From NCBI GenBank assembly GCA_965207915.1, contig OZ242304.1, positions 682,001-746,000 on the forward strand: a DNA stretch of 64,000 nucleotides, in the 5' to 3' direction. The notes beneath the pieces are model-generated. The model worked only from the letters and a program-made list of their open reading frames with translations, did not search any database and was not told the DNA's origin. The first letter of the stretch is position 1. The number at the start of each line of letters is the position of its first letter. The position numbers and the translations under genes are program-made. Below, piece by piece: positions 42,570 through 54,582 of the stretch. The stretch comes from VXNJ01 sp009840625 (GTDB taxonomy: Bacteria; Chloroflexota; UBA11872; VXNJ01).

Positions 42570-44231
42570 ATAGCCGTCCTCAATCAGTCCAAATACGTCA
42601 TCGTCACCGGTGGCGTGATGTCCGGGCTCGGCAAGGGGGTTACCTGCGGTTCAATCGGGCGAATCCTCAAGTCCCGTGGCCTGGGCGTGATCAACATCAA
42701 GCTCGACCCCTATCTGAACGTCGATCCCGGCACGATGAATCCGGCCCAGCACGGCGAGGTGTTCGTAACCGATGACGGTGCCGAAACCGACCTTGATCTG
42801 GGGCACTACGAACGCTTCACCGACGTGAACCTGACCGCCGACTGCAACACGACCAGCGGGCAGGTGTACGCGGAGGTAATCAGGCGCGAGCGCTGGGGCG
42901 ATTTCCTGGGCGGGACCATCCAGGTCATCCCGCACGTGACCGATGCGATCAAGTCGCGGATCCTGCGCCAGGAGCAGACCTTTGGCGCTCAGGTGCTGGT
43001 GGTCGAGGTCGGCGGCACCATTGGCGACATGGAGGGCCTGCCGTTCGTCGAGGCGTTGCGCCAGCTCAAGCGGGACGTCGGCCAAGAGAACATCATGTAC
43101 ATCCATCTGACCTACGTGCCGCGACTCGGTCCGTCGGGCGAGTTCAAGACCAAGCCGACCCAGCATTCGGTGGCCACGCTGCGGTCAATCGGTATCCTGC
43201 CCGAAGTCATCGCCTGCCGCTGCGAGCAGCCGCTCGGCCCCGCAACCCGCGAGAAAATCGCCCTGTTCTGCGACGTCGACGTCGACGCGGTGATTTCGCT
43301 GCCGACCCTTTCGGACATCTACGGCTTGCCGATGCATCTGGAGGAGGAAGGCCTGGGCGATTACATCTGCCGACACCTGGGAATCGATGCCGGGCCGGTC
43401 GACCTGACAGATTGGCAGGCGATGGTCGAGCGCTCGCATCAGCACCAGCGCGAACTCGAGATCGCGCTGGTCGGCAAGTACGTCGAGGCGACCGACGCGT
43501 ACATGAGCGTCGTGCAGGCGCTGTACCACGCCGGCGTCGCCAACTCGGCCCGGGTCAAGATCCGCTGGGTGGACTCGGAGGCGATCGAGTGCGGATCGGC
43601 CGACGAGATACTGGCCGGGGTCGACGGTGTCCTGGTGCCCGGGGGATTCGGCGTGCGCGGCCTGGAAGGCAAGATCGCAGCCGCCGGCTGGGCCCGCGCG
43701 ACCGGCACCCCCTACCTGGGGCTTTGCCTGGGGATGCAGATGGCGGTCGTCGAGTTCGCCCGCAACGCGGCCGGGGTCGCGGGGGCGGTTTCGTACGAAC
43801 AGGACGCCGAGGCCAGCGAGCAGGTGATCCTGCCGATGCCGCAGCATCATGGCGACATCGACCTCGGTGGGACGATGCGGCTCGGAGCCCACCCCTGCAC
43901 GATCGCGCGCGGCACGCGGGCGGCGGCGGCCTACGAAGTCGGACGGGTATCCGAGCGGCACCGGCACCGGATGGAATTCAACAACGCCTACCGGACCCGC
44001 CTGCAGCAGGCGGGCATGGTCCTCTCGGGCATCAACGAGGACCGCGACCTCGTTGAAATCGTCGAACTTGCCGATCACCCCTGGTTCGTCGGGGTGCAGT
44101 TCCACCCTGAATTCAAGTCCCGGCCGAATCGCCCGCACCCGTTGTTTGTAGGATTTCTGCGCGCCTGCAGCGCCCAGTTCCCAATCACTAAGATGCAGAC
44201 CGCGTTTCAAGAGGATCTGCAGCTGACCTAG
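42570..44231 (+). CDS. pyrG: CTP synthase, non-canonical start
   Basis: Glutamine-hydrolysing CTP synthase, converting UTP to CTP. The synthase domain begins KYVIVTGGVMSGLGKG and includes KLDPYLNVDPGTMNP and QHGEVFVTDDGAETDLDLGHYERF (by region). The glutaminase domain has the Cys nucleophile in GLCLGMQMAV and the His/Glu pair in QFHPEF. Conserved sequence starts before the first GTG/ATG (42612). Upstream, the frame runs without ATG, GTG or TTG to the TAA of the MBL-like gene. ATA at 42570 directly follows that stop and would give a 553-residue protein beginning AVLNQSKYVIVTGG, so I use it provisionally. Confidence 0.92.
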   Translation: MAVLNQSKYVIVTGGVMSGLGKGVTCGSIGRILKSRGLGVINIKLDPYLNVDPGTMNPAQHGEVFVTDDGAETDLDLGHYERFTDVNLTADCNTTSGQVYAEVIRRERWGDFLGGTIQVIPHVTDAIKSRILRQEQTFGAQVLVVEVGGTIGDMEGLPFVEALRQLKRDVGQENIMYIHLTYVPRLGPSGEFKTKPTQHSVATLRSIGILPEVIACRCEQPLGPATREKIALFCDVDVDAVISLPTLSDIYGLPMHLEEEGLGDYICRHLGIDAGPVDLTDWQAMVERSHQHQRELEIALVGKYVEATDAYMSVVQALYHAGVANSARVKIRWVDSEAIECGSADEILAGVDGVLVPGGFGVRGLEGKIAAAGWARATGTPYLGLCLGMQMAVVEFARNAAGVAGAVSYEQDAEASEQVILPMPQHHGDIDLGGTMRLGAHPCTIARGTRAAAAYEVGRVSERHRHRMEFNNAYRTRLQQAGMVLSGINEDRDLVEIVELADHPWFVGVQFHPEFKSRPNRPHPLFVGFLRACSAQFPITKMQTAFQEDLQLT

Positions 44232-44284
44232 ACCGGTCGCTCCGGCGGACCGATTGCGGCGGCGAAATTGCAAATGGACGGCAA

Positions 44285-45562
<1,278 letters not shown>

Positions 45563-45619
45563 GAGGATTTCGGCGCCATTTCGGGCGGCCGCAGACCGCG
45601 AATCAAATAGAATGCACGA

Positions 45620-45651
45620 ACCTTTAATCTGGCCCAGTGAGGCAGAAAGGT
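45620..45651 (+). promoter_or_regulatory. Putative PyrR-binding hairpin overlapping the pyrR ribosome-binding site
   Basis: The leader RNA can fold with ACCTTT (45620-45625) pairing AAAGGT (45646-45651), an AAT bulge on the 5' side, then CTG (45629-45631) pairing CAG (45643-45645), and CC/GG closing a small loop. The top reads CCAGTGAGGC (45634-45643), matching the core CCNGNGAGGY of the known PyrR-binding consensus. The 3' arm includes AGAAAGG (45644-45650), complementary to the 16S rRNA 3' end and five bases from the TTG start. PyrR with UMP bound here would hide the ribosome-binding site. Confidence 0.65.
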
Positions 45652-45655
45652 CGCC

Positions 45656-46279
45656 TTGGCCACATCCGGCCCCGAGCACGATACGACGCGGTCGACCGAA
45701 CCGGTTGACCGCTTTCTTTTAGACCCCGCAGAATCCCCGCGTCGGCGTCGGACGGTGATGTCCGAAGCCGAGATCGGTCGTTCGCTGCGCCGCATGGCGC
45801 ACGAGATCATCGAGCGCTGCGGAGATCCCGAATCGCTCGCCCTGGTGGGGATTTGCACCCGTGGCGCACCCCTGGCCGAGCGTCTGGCCGGCACGATCGC
45901 CGCTATCGAAGGCGTCCGGCCGCGGGTCGGCCAGCTCGACATCACCATGCACCGCGACGACCTCGCCATTCGAGCCCCGCTGCGCGAGATACTCCCCAGC
46001 CGGATCGATTTCAGCCTGGACCGGCTCAACGTGATCCTGGTCGATGACGTCGTATACACCGGTCGCTCGGTGCGGGCCGCGCTGAATGCGCTCGGGTCGT
46101 TCGGCCGCCCCGACCGGGTCCAGTTGGCGGTGCTCATCGACCGCGGCCACCGCGAACTGCCGATCCGGCCCGACTACGTCGGCAAGAACCTTCCGACCCG
46201 GCGCGCCGACCACGTGCAGGTGCTGATTGCCGAGATTGATGAAACCGACCAGGTCACCATTTCGGCGGGCGAGCGTTGA
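45656..46279 (+). CDS. pyrR: Pyrimidine operon regulator/uracil phosphoribosyltransferase PyrR
   Basis: PyrR binds pyr mRNA in response to UMP/UTP and may have uracil phosphoribosyltransferase activity. The PRPP-binding motif is VILVDDVVYTGRS; LVGICTRGAPLAERLAG, DITMHRDD and RADHVQVLIAEIDETDQV are also characteristic. The TTG at 45656 gives about 34 extra N-terminal residues relative to the conserved MSEAEIGRSLRR start (ATG 45758); it is favoured by its strong AGAAAGG site. The gene heads the pyrR-pyrB-pyrC-carA-carB-pyrK operon. Confidence 0.94.
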   Translation: MATSGPEHDTTRSTEPVDRFLLDPAESPRRRRTVMSEAEIGRSLRRMAHEIIERCGDPESLALVGICTRGAPLAERLAGTIAAIEGVRPRVGQLDITMHRDDLAIRAPLREILPSRIDFSLDRLNVILVDDVVYTGRSVRAALNALGSFGRPDRVQLAVLIDRGHRELPIRPDYVGKNLPTRRADHVQVLIAEIDETDQVTISAGER

Positions 46280-47217
46280 ACGGCTTCGGCCACCGGCACC
46301 TGCTCGACCTGGACGGTTACAGCCGGACGGATATCGAGTACGTACTGGATGCGGCCGAATCGATGGCCGAGATTCTCGACCGCCAGGTGCCGCAGGTGCC
46401 GGCGCTGCGCGGGGTGAAACTGGCGAACATGTTCTTCGAGTCATCGACCAGGACCCGGATTTCGTTCGAGCTGGCCGCCAAGGCGCTCGGGGCCGAAGTA
46501 ATCAATTTCGCCTCCGCCGGGAGTTCCCTTTCCAAGGGCGAATCGATGGTCGATACCCTGGCCACGGTGGCCGCCCTGGGGGCCGACATGTTCGTGATGC
46601 GGCACGCCCGCGCCGGCGCCCCGCACCTTGCCGCCCGGATCCTGGACGGGCCGGTGATCAACGCCGGCGACGGCTGCCATGCCCATCCCAGCCAGGGACT
46701 GCTCGACGCCCTCACCATCCGCCGGCGGTTCGGGTCCGTTGACGGCCTGCGGGTAGTGATCGTCGGCGACATTCGGCACAGCCGGGTCGCCCGCTCGAAC
46801 GTGCTGGCCCTGGGCAAGCTGGGCGCCGAACTGGTCCTCTGCGGCCCGCCGCAGCTGGTTCCCGGGCAGCTGGCGGCGATGCCGGCAGTCTCGATCGAGT
46901 CCGACCTCGACCGGGCGGCGGTTGGGGCCGACGTCTTGATGGGGCTGCGGATCCAGCGCGAACGCATGTCCGGCCCCTGGCTGGCCTCGACCGGCGAGTA
47001 CGTGGCCAGCTACTCCATTCGCCGCCGCCACATCGAGTCGGCCGGGGAGGGGGCAATCCTCATGCATCCCGGTCCGCAGAACACCGGCGTCGAGATCGAG
47101 CCGGATCTGGCCGATTCGGACAGATCGGTCATTTCCGAACAGGTCACTGCCGGGCTGGCGGTCAGGATGGCAGTGATCTACCTGTTGGCCCGCAACGTGC
47201 TGCGAGTCGAATCTTGA
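46276..47217 (+). CDS. pyrB: Aspartate carbamoyltransferase catalytic subunit
   Basis: Second step of UMP synthesis, making carbamoyl-aspartate. The carbamoyl-phosphate motif FESSTRTRISFELAAKALG, the loop SSLSKGESMVDT, the HARAGAPHLAA segment, and the aspartate-binding MGLRIQRERM are all present. 313 residues. TTG start overlaps the pyrR stop as TTGA. No regulatory subunit (pyrI) is present. Confidence 0.96.
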   Translation: MNGFGHRHLLDLDGYSRTDIEYVLDAAESMAEILDRQVPQVPALRGVKLANMFFESSTRTRISFELAAKALGAEVINFASAGSSLSKGESMVDTLATVAALGADMFVMRHARAGAPHLAARILDGPVINAGDGCHAHPSQGLLDALTIRRRFGSVDGLRVVIVGDIRHSRVARSNVLALGKLGAELVLCGPPQLVPGQLAAMPAVSIESDLDRAAVGADVLMGLRIQRERMSGPWLASTGEYVASYSIRRRHIESAGEGAILMHPGPQNTGVEIEPDLADSDRSVISEQVTAGLAVRMAVIYLLARNVLRVES

Positions 47218-48532
47218 CCGACTCCCCGGACCTGTTGATCAGGGGAGGCAGGGTGATCGACCCGGCCGACGGTTTCGACCAGGTCGCCGACCTGCTGGTC
47301 CGCGCGGGCCGCGTTGAAGCGCGCGGCCGCGACATCGCGGTCCCCGACGGCGCCCGGCAATTTGATGCCAACGGGCTGGTCGTGGCGCCGGGCCTGGTCG
47401 ACCCCCACTGCCACCTGCGTACCCCGGGGGGCGAGCACAAGGAGACCATCGAATCGGGGGCCCGGGCGGCGGCGGCCGGGGGATTCACGACGGTGGTCGC
47501 CATGGCCAACACCAACCCGGTGGTCGACCATCCCGCGGTGCTGCGGGATATCCAGGAACGCGCCCGCGGGGCCTGCGTGCGCATCGCCCAGCTGGCCAGC
47601 ATCAGCATCGGGCTCGAGGGCCGGCAGCTTTCCGACATGGGCCGCCTGGCGGCGGCCGGGGCGATCGGGTTTTCAGACGACGGAATACCGGTGGCCTCGG
47701 CGCGGCTGATGCGGACCGCATTCGAATACGCGACCCGTTTCGACCTGCCGGTGTCGAACCATGCCGAGGATTCGACCCTGATTGCCGGCGCCAGCATGCA
47801 CGAGGGCCACGTTTCAGCCCGCCTGGGCCTGATCGGAGCCCCGCACCAGGCCGAGGAAATCATGCTCGAGCGAGACCTTCGCCTGGCCCGGCTCACCGGC
47901 TGCCGTTACCACGCCCTGCACATATCCTCGGGCGGATCGGTCGAGATACTGGATCGCGCCCGTGCCGGTGGCGTCCGGGTGTTCGCGGAAGTCTCGCCCC
48001 ATCACCTCACCCTGACCGACGAACTCATCGCCGGCGAGGGGGAGCACGCGTTTGACAGCCAGGCCAAGGTAAACCCGCCGCTGCGGTCGCGCGACCACGT
48101 AGACGCGCTCCGCGCGGGCCTCGCGGCCGGTGCGTTCGACCTAATCGGCACCGATCACGCGCCGCACGCCGAGCATGAAAAACTGGCCCCGTTCGAGGAT
48201 GCTCCGTCCGGTTTCTCCGGATTCGAAACCGCATTGGGGGTGATGCTGTCGGTGGTGGCCGACGGCGTGCTGGAGCTCCCGGACCTGCTGGCGATGATGA
48301 CCATCAACCCGGCCCGCCTGTTCGGCCTTCCGGGCGGAACCCTGGCGCCGGGGGCGGCGGCCGACATCGTGGCCATCGACACCGACCGGACCTGGAAGGT
48401 GGACCGCTGGCGCTTTCGGTCCCGGGGCAAGAACTCGCCCCTGCACGGAAAAACCCTGCCCGGTCGGGCGGTTGCCACCTGGGTGGACGGGGAGTCGGTC
48501 TTCGAGATCGAATCCCCGGCGGCGCGATCCTG

Positions 48533-48533
<1 letters not shown>
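47214..48533 (+). CDS. pyrC: Dihydroorotase
   Basis: Third step of UMP synthesis, cyclising carbamoyl-aspartate. Class I (type pyrC/CAD-like) dihydroorotase, 439 residues. Metal-binding motif DPHCHLRTPGGEHKET, the NTNPVVD segment, metal ligand regions SNHAEDSTL and HALHISSG, and the catalytic DHAPHAEHEK are present. TTG start overlaps the pyrB stop as TTGA; the stop overlaps carA as TGATG. Confidence 0.95.
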
Positions 48534-49710
<1,177 letters not shown>

Positions 49711-49714
<4 letters not shown>

Positions 49715-52700
49715 AGGACTCCTCCTTGCGCAAGGTGCTGATCATCGGTTCCGGCCCGATCGTGATAGGGCAGGCGGCCGAATTCGACTACGCCGGCACC
49801 CAGGCGTGCAAGGCCGTCCGCGAGGAAGGGATCACGACCGTCCTCGTCAACTCCAATCCGGCCACGATCATGACCGACGAGGACGTGGCCGACGTGGTCT
49901 ACATCGAACCGCTCACGGTGGAGATCGTCGAACGGATCATCCGGCGCGAACGCCCCGACGGCCTGCTGGCGACGCTGGGCGGCCAGACTGGCCTCAACCT
50001 GGCCCGCGAGGTGCAGGAGGCCGGGATCCTGGAGCGCTACGGCGTCCGTCTCCTGGGAACTCCGATCTCGGCGATCCGGCAGGCGGAGGACCGGGACCTT
50101 TTCCGGCGCCTCATGCTGCGGATCGACGAACCGATTCCCGGATCGGACATCGCCCACACGGTTGCCGAGGGGCGCTCGATAGCCGAACGATTGGGGTTCC
50201 CGTTGATCATCCGGCCGGCCTACACCCTGGGCGGCACCGGGGGCGGGATCGCCGAGGACCTGAACCGCCTGGATGAACTGGTTGCGCAGGGCGTCGAGGC
50301 TTCCCCGATCGGGCAGGTGCTCGTCGAGGAATACCTGTCCGGTTGGAAAGAAATCGAATACGAGGTCATGCGCGACGCGGCCGGAACCTGCGTGACCATC
50401 TGCAACATGGAAAACTTCGACCCGATGGGGGTGCACACCGGCGATTCGATTGTTTTCGCCCCCAGCCAGACCCTTTCGGACAAGGAGTACCAGCTCCTGC
50501 GCAGCGCATCGCTGAAGATCATCGACGCCCTGGACATCGCCGGGGGTTGCAACGTCCAGCTGGCCCTGGACCCGAACTCGTTCCAGTACCGCGTCATCGA
50601 GGTGAATCCGCGCGTGAGCCGCTCGTCGGCGCTGGCTTCCAAGGCCACCGGCTACCCGATCGCGCGCATCGCCGCCAAGATCGCGATCGGGTTCCGTCTC
50701 GACGAGCTTGCCAATCCGATCACCGGCGAAACCGCGGCCGCGTTCGAGCCGGCGCTCGACTACGTGGTCGCCAAGATTCCGCGCTGGCCGTTCGACAAAT
50801 TCCCGACCGCCGACCGCTCGCTGGGGACCCAGATGAAGGCCACCGGCGAGGTGATGTCCATCGAACGCACCATCGAAGGGGCGGTCAGCAAGGCGCTACG
50901 TTCGCTGGAGATCAGCGGCCGTTCGATGCTCTGGGAGGACCCCGCCTGGAGCGATCACCAGGTCCTGGACCGGGCCATCAGCCACCCCAACGACCAGCGC
51001 CTGTGGGCGATCCTGGCGGCGCTGCGGCGCGGGCGCAGCGTCGAGGAAATATTCGAGCTGAGCGCAATCGACCGCTTCTTCATCGCCAAGCTGGGCAACT
51101 TGATCGCCATGGAGTTGCGGCTGCTGGAGGAGCCTTTGGACGCGGCGCTGCTCTGGGACGCCAAGCGGCTCGGTGTTCCGGATTCGGTAATCGCCCAGCT
51201 GGCCGACTATCTGCCCGACCGGGTGCGCGAGTTGCGCAAGCGGCTCGGAATCGTGCCGGTCTACAAGCTGGTCGACACCTGCGCGGCCGAATTCGCCGCG
51301 GTGACGCCGTATTTCTATTCGACCTACGAGGCGGAAAACGAGGCCGACCGGCAATCCGGCCAAGCGGTGGTGGTGGTGGGATCGGGCCCGATCCGGATCG
51401 GGCAGGGCATCGAATTCGACTACTGCTCGGTGCACTCGGCCTGGGCGCTCCAGGAGAGCGGTTGGCGGGCGGTGATGATCAACAGCAACCCGGAGACCGT
51501 CAGCACCGATTTCGACACCTCCGACCGGCTGTACTTTGAAGCCCTCGACGTGGAGTGCGTCGCGGACATCATCGACAACGAGTCCGGCGGCGGCGATCCG
51601 CGGGTCGTGGTCCAGTTCGGCGGCCAGACGGCCATCAATCTTGCCGAGCCCCTCTACAACATGGGGGTTTCGCTGACCGGCTCCGACGCCGCCAGCATCG
51701 ACGCGTCGGAAGACCGCGAAAAATTGGACGGTCTCTTGGAAGAACTGGGCATACCGCGTCCGCCCGGCGCCACGGTGCGGCGGATCGAGGACGCCCTGTC
51801 GGTGGCCCGCCGGATCGGGTACCCGGTTCTGATCCGGCCTTCCTACGTGCTGGGCGGGCGGGCCATGGAGATCGCGTCCGATCCCGCCGGTCTGAGCCGG
51901 TACGTGGCGACCGTGACCCAGCCGTCGCCCGAACACCCGGTGCTCATCGACAAGTACCTGCAGGGTCTGGAGGTCGAGGTCGACGCGGTCTGCGACGGGC
52001 ACGGGGTACTCATTCCGGGAATCATGGAACACATCGAACGGGCCGGCGTCCACTCCGGAGACAGCTTCGCCGTCTATCCGACGCAGCACGTGGCCGGGCA
52101 CCTCAAGGAAGTCCTGGTCGACTACACCGACCGCATCGCCAGGGCGGTTCGCGCGGTGGGTCTGCTCAACATCCAGTACGTGATCTGGGAGGACCAGGTC
52201 TACGTGATCGAGGTAAATCCCCGCGCCAGCCGGACGGTTCCGTTTCTCTCCAAGGTGACCGGGATTCCGATGGTCGGACTGGCGACCAAGGCGATGCTGG
52301 GTCAGACCCTGCCGGAGCAGGGCTGGGACTACGGCCATGCCCCGGAAGGACCGCTGGTAGCGGTCAAGGCCCCGGTCTTCTCGCACGCAAAGCTGACCGG
52401 GGTAGATTCGTTCCTCGGCCCGGAAATGAAATCGACCGGCGAGGCCATGGGCGTCGACTTCGGCTTTGCCCCGGCCCTGCGCAAGGCCATGCTGGCGGCC
52501 GGACTGGGAATCCCCGATCGCGGCACGGTGATCATGTCGGTCGCCGACCGCGACAAACTCGAGGCGCTCCCGATCGCCAGGTCGCTCAATGCCCGCGGGT
52601 ACCACATCAAGGCCACGCGCGGCACCGCCCGGTTCCTGGCGGGGGCCGGCATTCCGGCCGAGACCATCAACCGGCTCGACGAGGCCTCGCCCGGGCAACT

Positions 52701-52932
52701 GAGCCTGCTCGACCACGTTCGCGATCCCGCGACCGTCCTGGTCGTAAACACCCTTACCTGGGACCGGCCGACGCTCGAAGACGGTTTTCGGATGCGGCGA
52801 TCGGCCAACGAGCGCATGCTGCCCTGCCTCACCTCGCTGGATACCGCCGCCGCCCTGGTGCGGGCGCTCGAATCCGCCGACGAAGAATTCGTTCTCCCTA
52901 TCGATCATTACCGCCACGACCGGCGCCAATGA
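49711..52932 (+). CDS. carB: Carbamoyl-phosphate synthase large subunit
   Basis: Synthetase subunit of 1073 residues with the usual duplicated ATP-grasp halves. The first half opens KVLIIGSGPIVIGQAAEFDYAGTQ and the second VVVVGSGPIRIGQGIEFDYCSVH near residue 550. The C-terminal allosteric MGS-like domain (GTVIMSVADRDK...) ends the protein. Coupled to carA by ATGA and to pyrK by ATGA. Confidence 0.96.
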
Positions 52933-53738
52933 CCGGGTCCAATCCGATCTTTGACGTGGCGACGGTGATCGCCAACGAGCAGCTGTCCGAATCGCTGTGG
53001 TGGATCGAACTTGCCACCCCGCAGATCGCCGACCGCGCCCGACCGGGGCAATTCGTGCACGTGAGCGGCGGCGAGCAGGACCCCCTTCTCAGGAGGCCCT
53101 ACAGCCTCTCGCAAATCGATGCCCGCGAAGGGGCGGTGGCGATCCTGTTCCACGTCGTCGGTCGCGGCTCGCGGTGGCTATCCGAGCTGCGCCCCGGCGA
53201 TCCGGTGGACACCCTCGGTCCGTTGGGTTCGAGCTTTGCGCCGCCGGACGAATGCCGTCACCTTCTGCTGGTCGGCGGAGGCATCGGCCTGGGACCGCTG
53301 ATCGCCCAGGCCGCGATTGAAACGGACCGCTCCTGCGTGATCCTGAACGGAGCTCGCTCGCAAGCCGGCCTGACGCCGGCCGCCAAGCTTCCCGCCCATG
53401 CCGAGGCGTACTACGCCACCGACGACGGGTCGTTCGGCGCGAAGGGCAGCGTCGTCGAGCTATTGCCGGAGTGGTACCAGTGGTCGGACGCCGTCCTGGC
53501 CTGCGGACCCAACCCGATGCTGCAGGCCTGCGCCAGTCGCATCGACGCCCTCGACCCCGCGCCGCGGCGGGTTCGGCGGCGGCCGGTGCAGTTCGCGCTC
53601 GAGGCGCGGATGGCGTGCGGTCTCGGAGTCTGCTATAGCTGCGTGGTCACGACGCGCACGGGGTTAAAGCGCGTCTGCACCGAGGGCCCGGTTTTTGGGG
53701 CCTGGGACCTTACTTGGCAGTGGGACTCGGGCATCTGA
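52929..53738 (+). CDS. pyrK: Dihydroorotate dehydrogenase electron-transfer subunit
   Basis: Flavoprotein/iron-sulfur subunit that passes electrons from class 1B dihydroorotate dehydrogenase to NAD. FAD domain: RRPYSLSQID; NAD domain: LLVGGGIGLGPLIAQA; 2Fe-2S site: CGLGVCYSCVVTT followed by a fourth Cys in LKRVCTEGPVF. 269 residues. ATG 52929 overlaps the carB stop as ATGA. Its partner pyrD is not adjacent but lies at 59012. Confidence 0.94.
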   Translation: MTGSNPIFDVATVIANEQLSESLWWIELATPQIADRARPGQFVHVSGGEQDPLLRRPYSLSQIDAREGAVAILFHVVGRGSRWLSELRPGDPVDTLGPLGSSFAPPDECRHLLLVGGGIGLGPLIAQAAIETDRSCVILNGARSQAGLTPAAKLPAHAEAYYATDDGSFGAKGSVVELLPEWYQWSDAVLACGPNPMLQACASRIDALDPAPRRVRRRPVQFALEARMACGLGVCYSCVVTTRTGLKRVCTEGPVFGAWDLTWQWDSGI

Positions 53739-53968
53739 GCCAGCCCAGGCTTTTCGCCATTCCGGGTGGCCGGTTCGATTCACGGTGGATCTCAGGTATC
53801 GGTCGCCTCTCGCCCGCAGTCCGGCATTCACTGCTGTCCCAACAAATACCCCAGCAGCGACACCAACCTCCGATTCCGGACCGGGTTGCAACTTTGCGGC
53901 GACCTGACATATGTGGCCCGGCGACTTTTGCGGGCTAGTTGCCGCCTACACCTACGAAGTAATTGGTG

Positions 53969-53987
53969 GGATATACAATAAGTATCC
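53969..53987 (+). promoter_or_regulatory. Candidate mazEF promoter and operator
   Basis: GGATA (53969-53973) and TATCC (53983-53987) form an imperfect palindrome around TACAAT (53974-53979), a good -10 hexamer. Type II toxin-antitoxin operons are usually autorepressed at such sites. The region from 53739 to here shows no other gene. Confidence 0.4.
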
Positions 53988-54001
53988 TGAAGGAGGCACA
54001 C

Positions 54002-54241
54002 ATGGGGGTCAAGTCACACGTCTCAAAGTGGGGCTCCAGCCTTGCCGTCCGAATTCCTAAGGCTGTTGCGGAGCAGTGGGGAGTCGGCGAAGGATCGGCG
54101 ATAGAGATTGATCCAAGAGGCGAAGAGCTGCATATGCGAAAGCGGAACTTCGACCTTGACGATCTAATTGCGGAAATGTCCCAAGATCACCAACATTCTG
54201 AGCAAGATTGGGGGCCGCCGCGAGGCGCCGAAGAATGGTAA
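54002..54241 (+). CDS. mazE: MazE-type antitoxin (AbrB/SpoVT fold)
   Basis: A 79-residue antitoxin with the swapped-hairpin AbrB/MazE DNA-binding domain: SHVSKWGSSLAVRIPKAVAEQWGVGEGSAIEI by region, closely like MazE. The C-terminal DLDDLIAEMSQDHQHSEQDWG is acidic and would wrap the toxin. ATG 54002 follows a strong AAGGAGG by five bases. Its stop overlaps the mazF start by seven bases (ATGGTAA). Confidence 0.92.
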   Translation: MGVKSHVSKWGSSLAVRIPKAVAEQWGVGEGSAIEIDPRGEELHMRKRNFDLDDLIAEMSQDHQHSEQDWGPPRGAEEW

Positions 54242-54576
54242 GCGACGAAGCAGTCCCTCGTCGCGGCGATATCGTCTGGCTGAGTTTCACAGAGCAAGCC
54301 GGGCATGAACAAGCTGGCCGCCGCCCCGCGCTGATATTGAGTCCGCGACGATACAACGAGCGGTCAAGCGTTGCTTTGGCTTGCCCAATTACATCTAGAT
54401 TCCGGGCCTGGCCATTCGAGGTGAAGCTGCCGCCAAGTGGTCCGGTAACGGGCGTCGTGCTCGCCGATCAAATCCGGAGCTTGGATTGGCGCAATCGAGG
54501 AGCAATACTGGCAATTCGGGCACCTCGCTCAGTCGTGGCGGAAGTTCTCGAAAAGGCTCGGCTACTGCTGGATTAG
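54235..54576 (+). CDS. mazF: MazF-type endoribonuclease toxin
   Basis: mRNA interferase, 113 residues. It aligns through its length with E. coli MazF/ChpA: PRRGDIVWLSF, EQAGRRPALILSP, YNERS, CPITSRFRAWPFEVKL and VVLADQIRSLDWRNRGA. The arginine of GxRP and the Thr/Ser of CPITS correspond to catalytic positions, so it looks active. ATG 54235 overlaps the antitoxin stop. It converges with the histidine kinase gene, leaving six bases. Confidence 0.94.
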   Translation: MVSDEAVPRRGDIVWLSFTEQAGHEQAGRRPALILSPRRYNERSSVALACPITSRFRAWPFEVKLPPSGPVTGVVLADQIRSLDWRNRGAILAIRAPRSVVAEVLEKARLLLD

Positions 54577-54582
54577 GTTTAC

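Noticed and set aside
50896..52929. 677-codon open frame antisense to carB
   Set aside because: Composition shadow of a conserved carB; no ribosome-binding site or motif.
53780..53830. tRNA-like T-loop (GGTTCGATTC) downstream of pyrK
   Set aside because: The flanking bases do not form a five-base T stem and no other tRNA arms fit.
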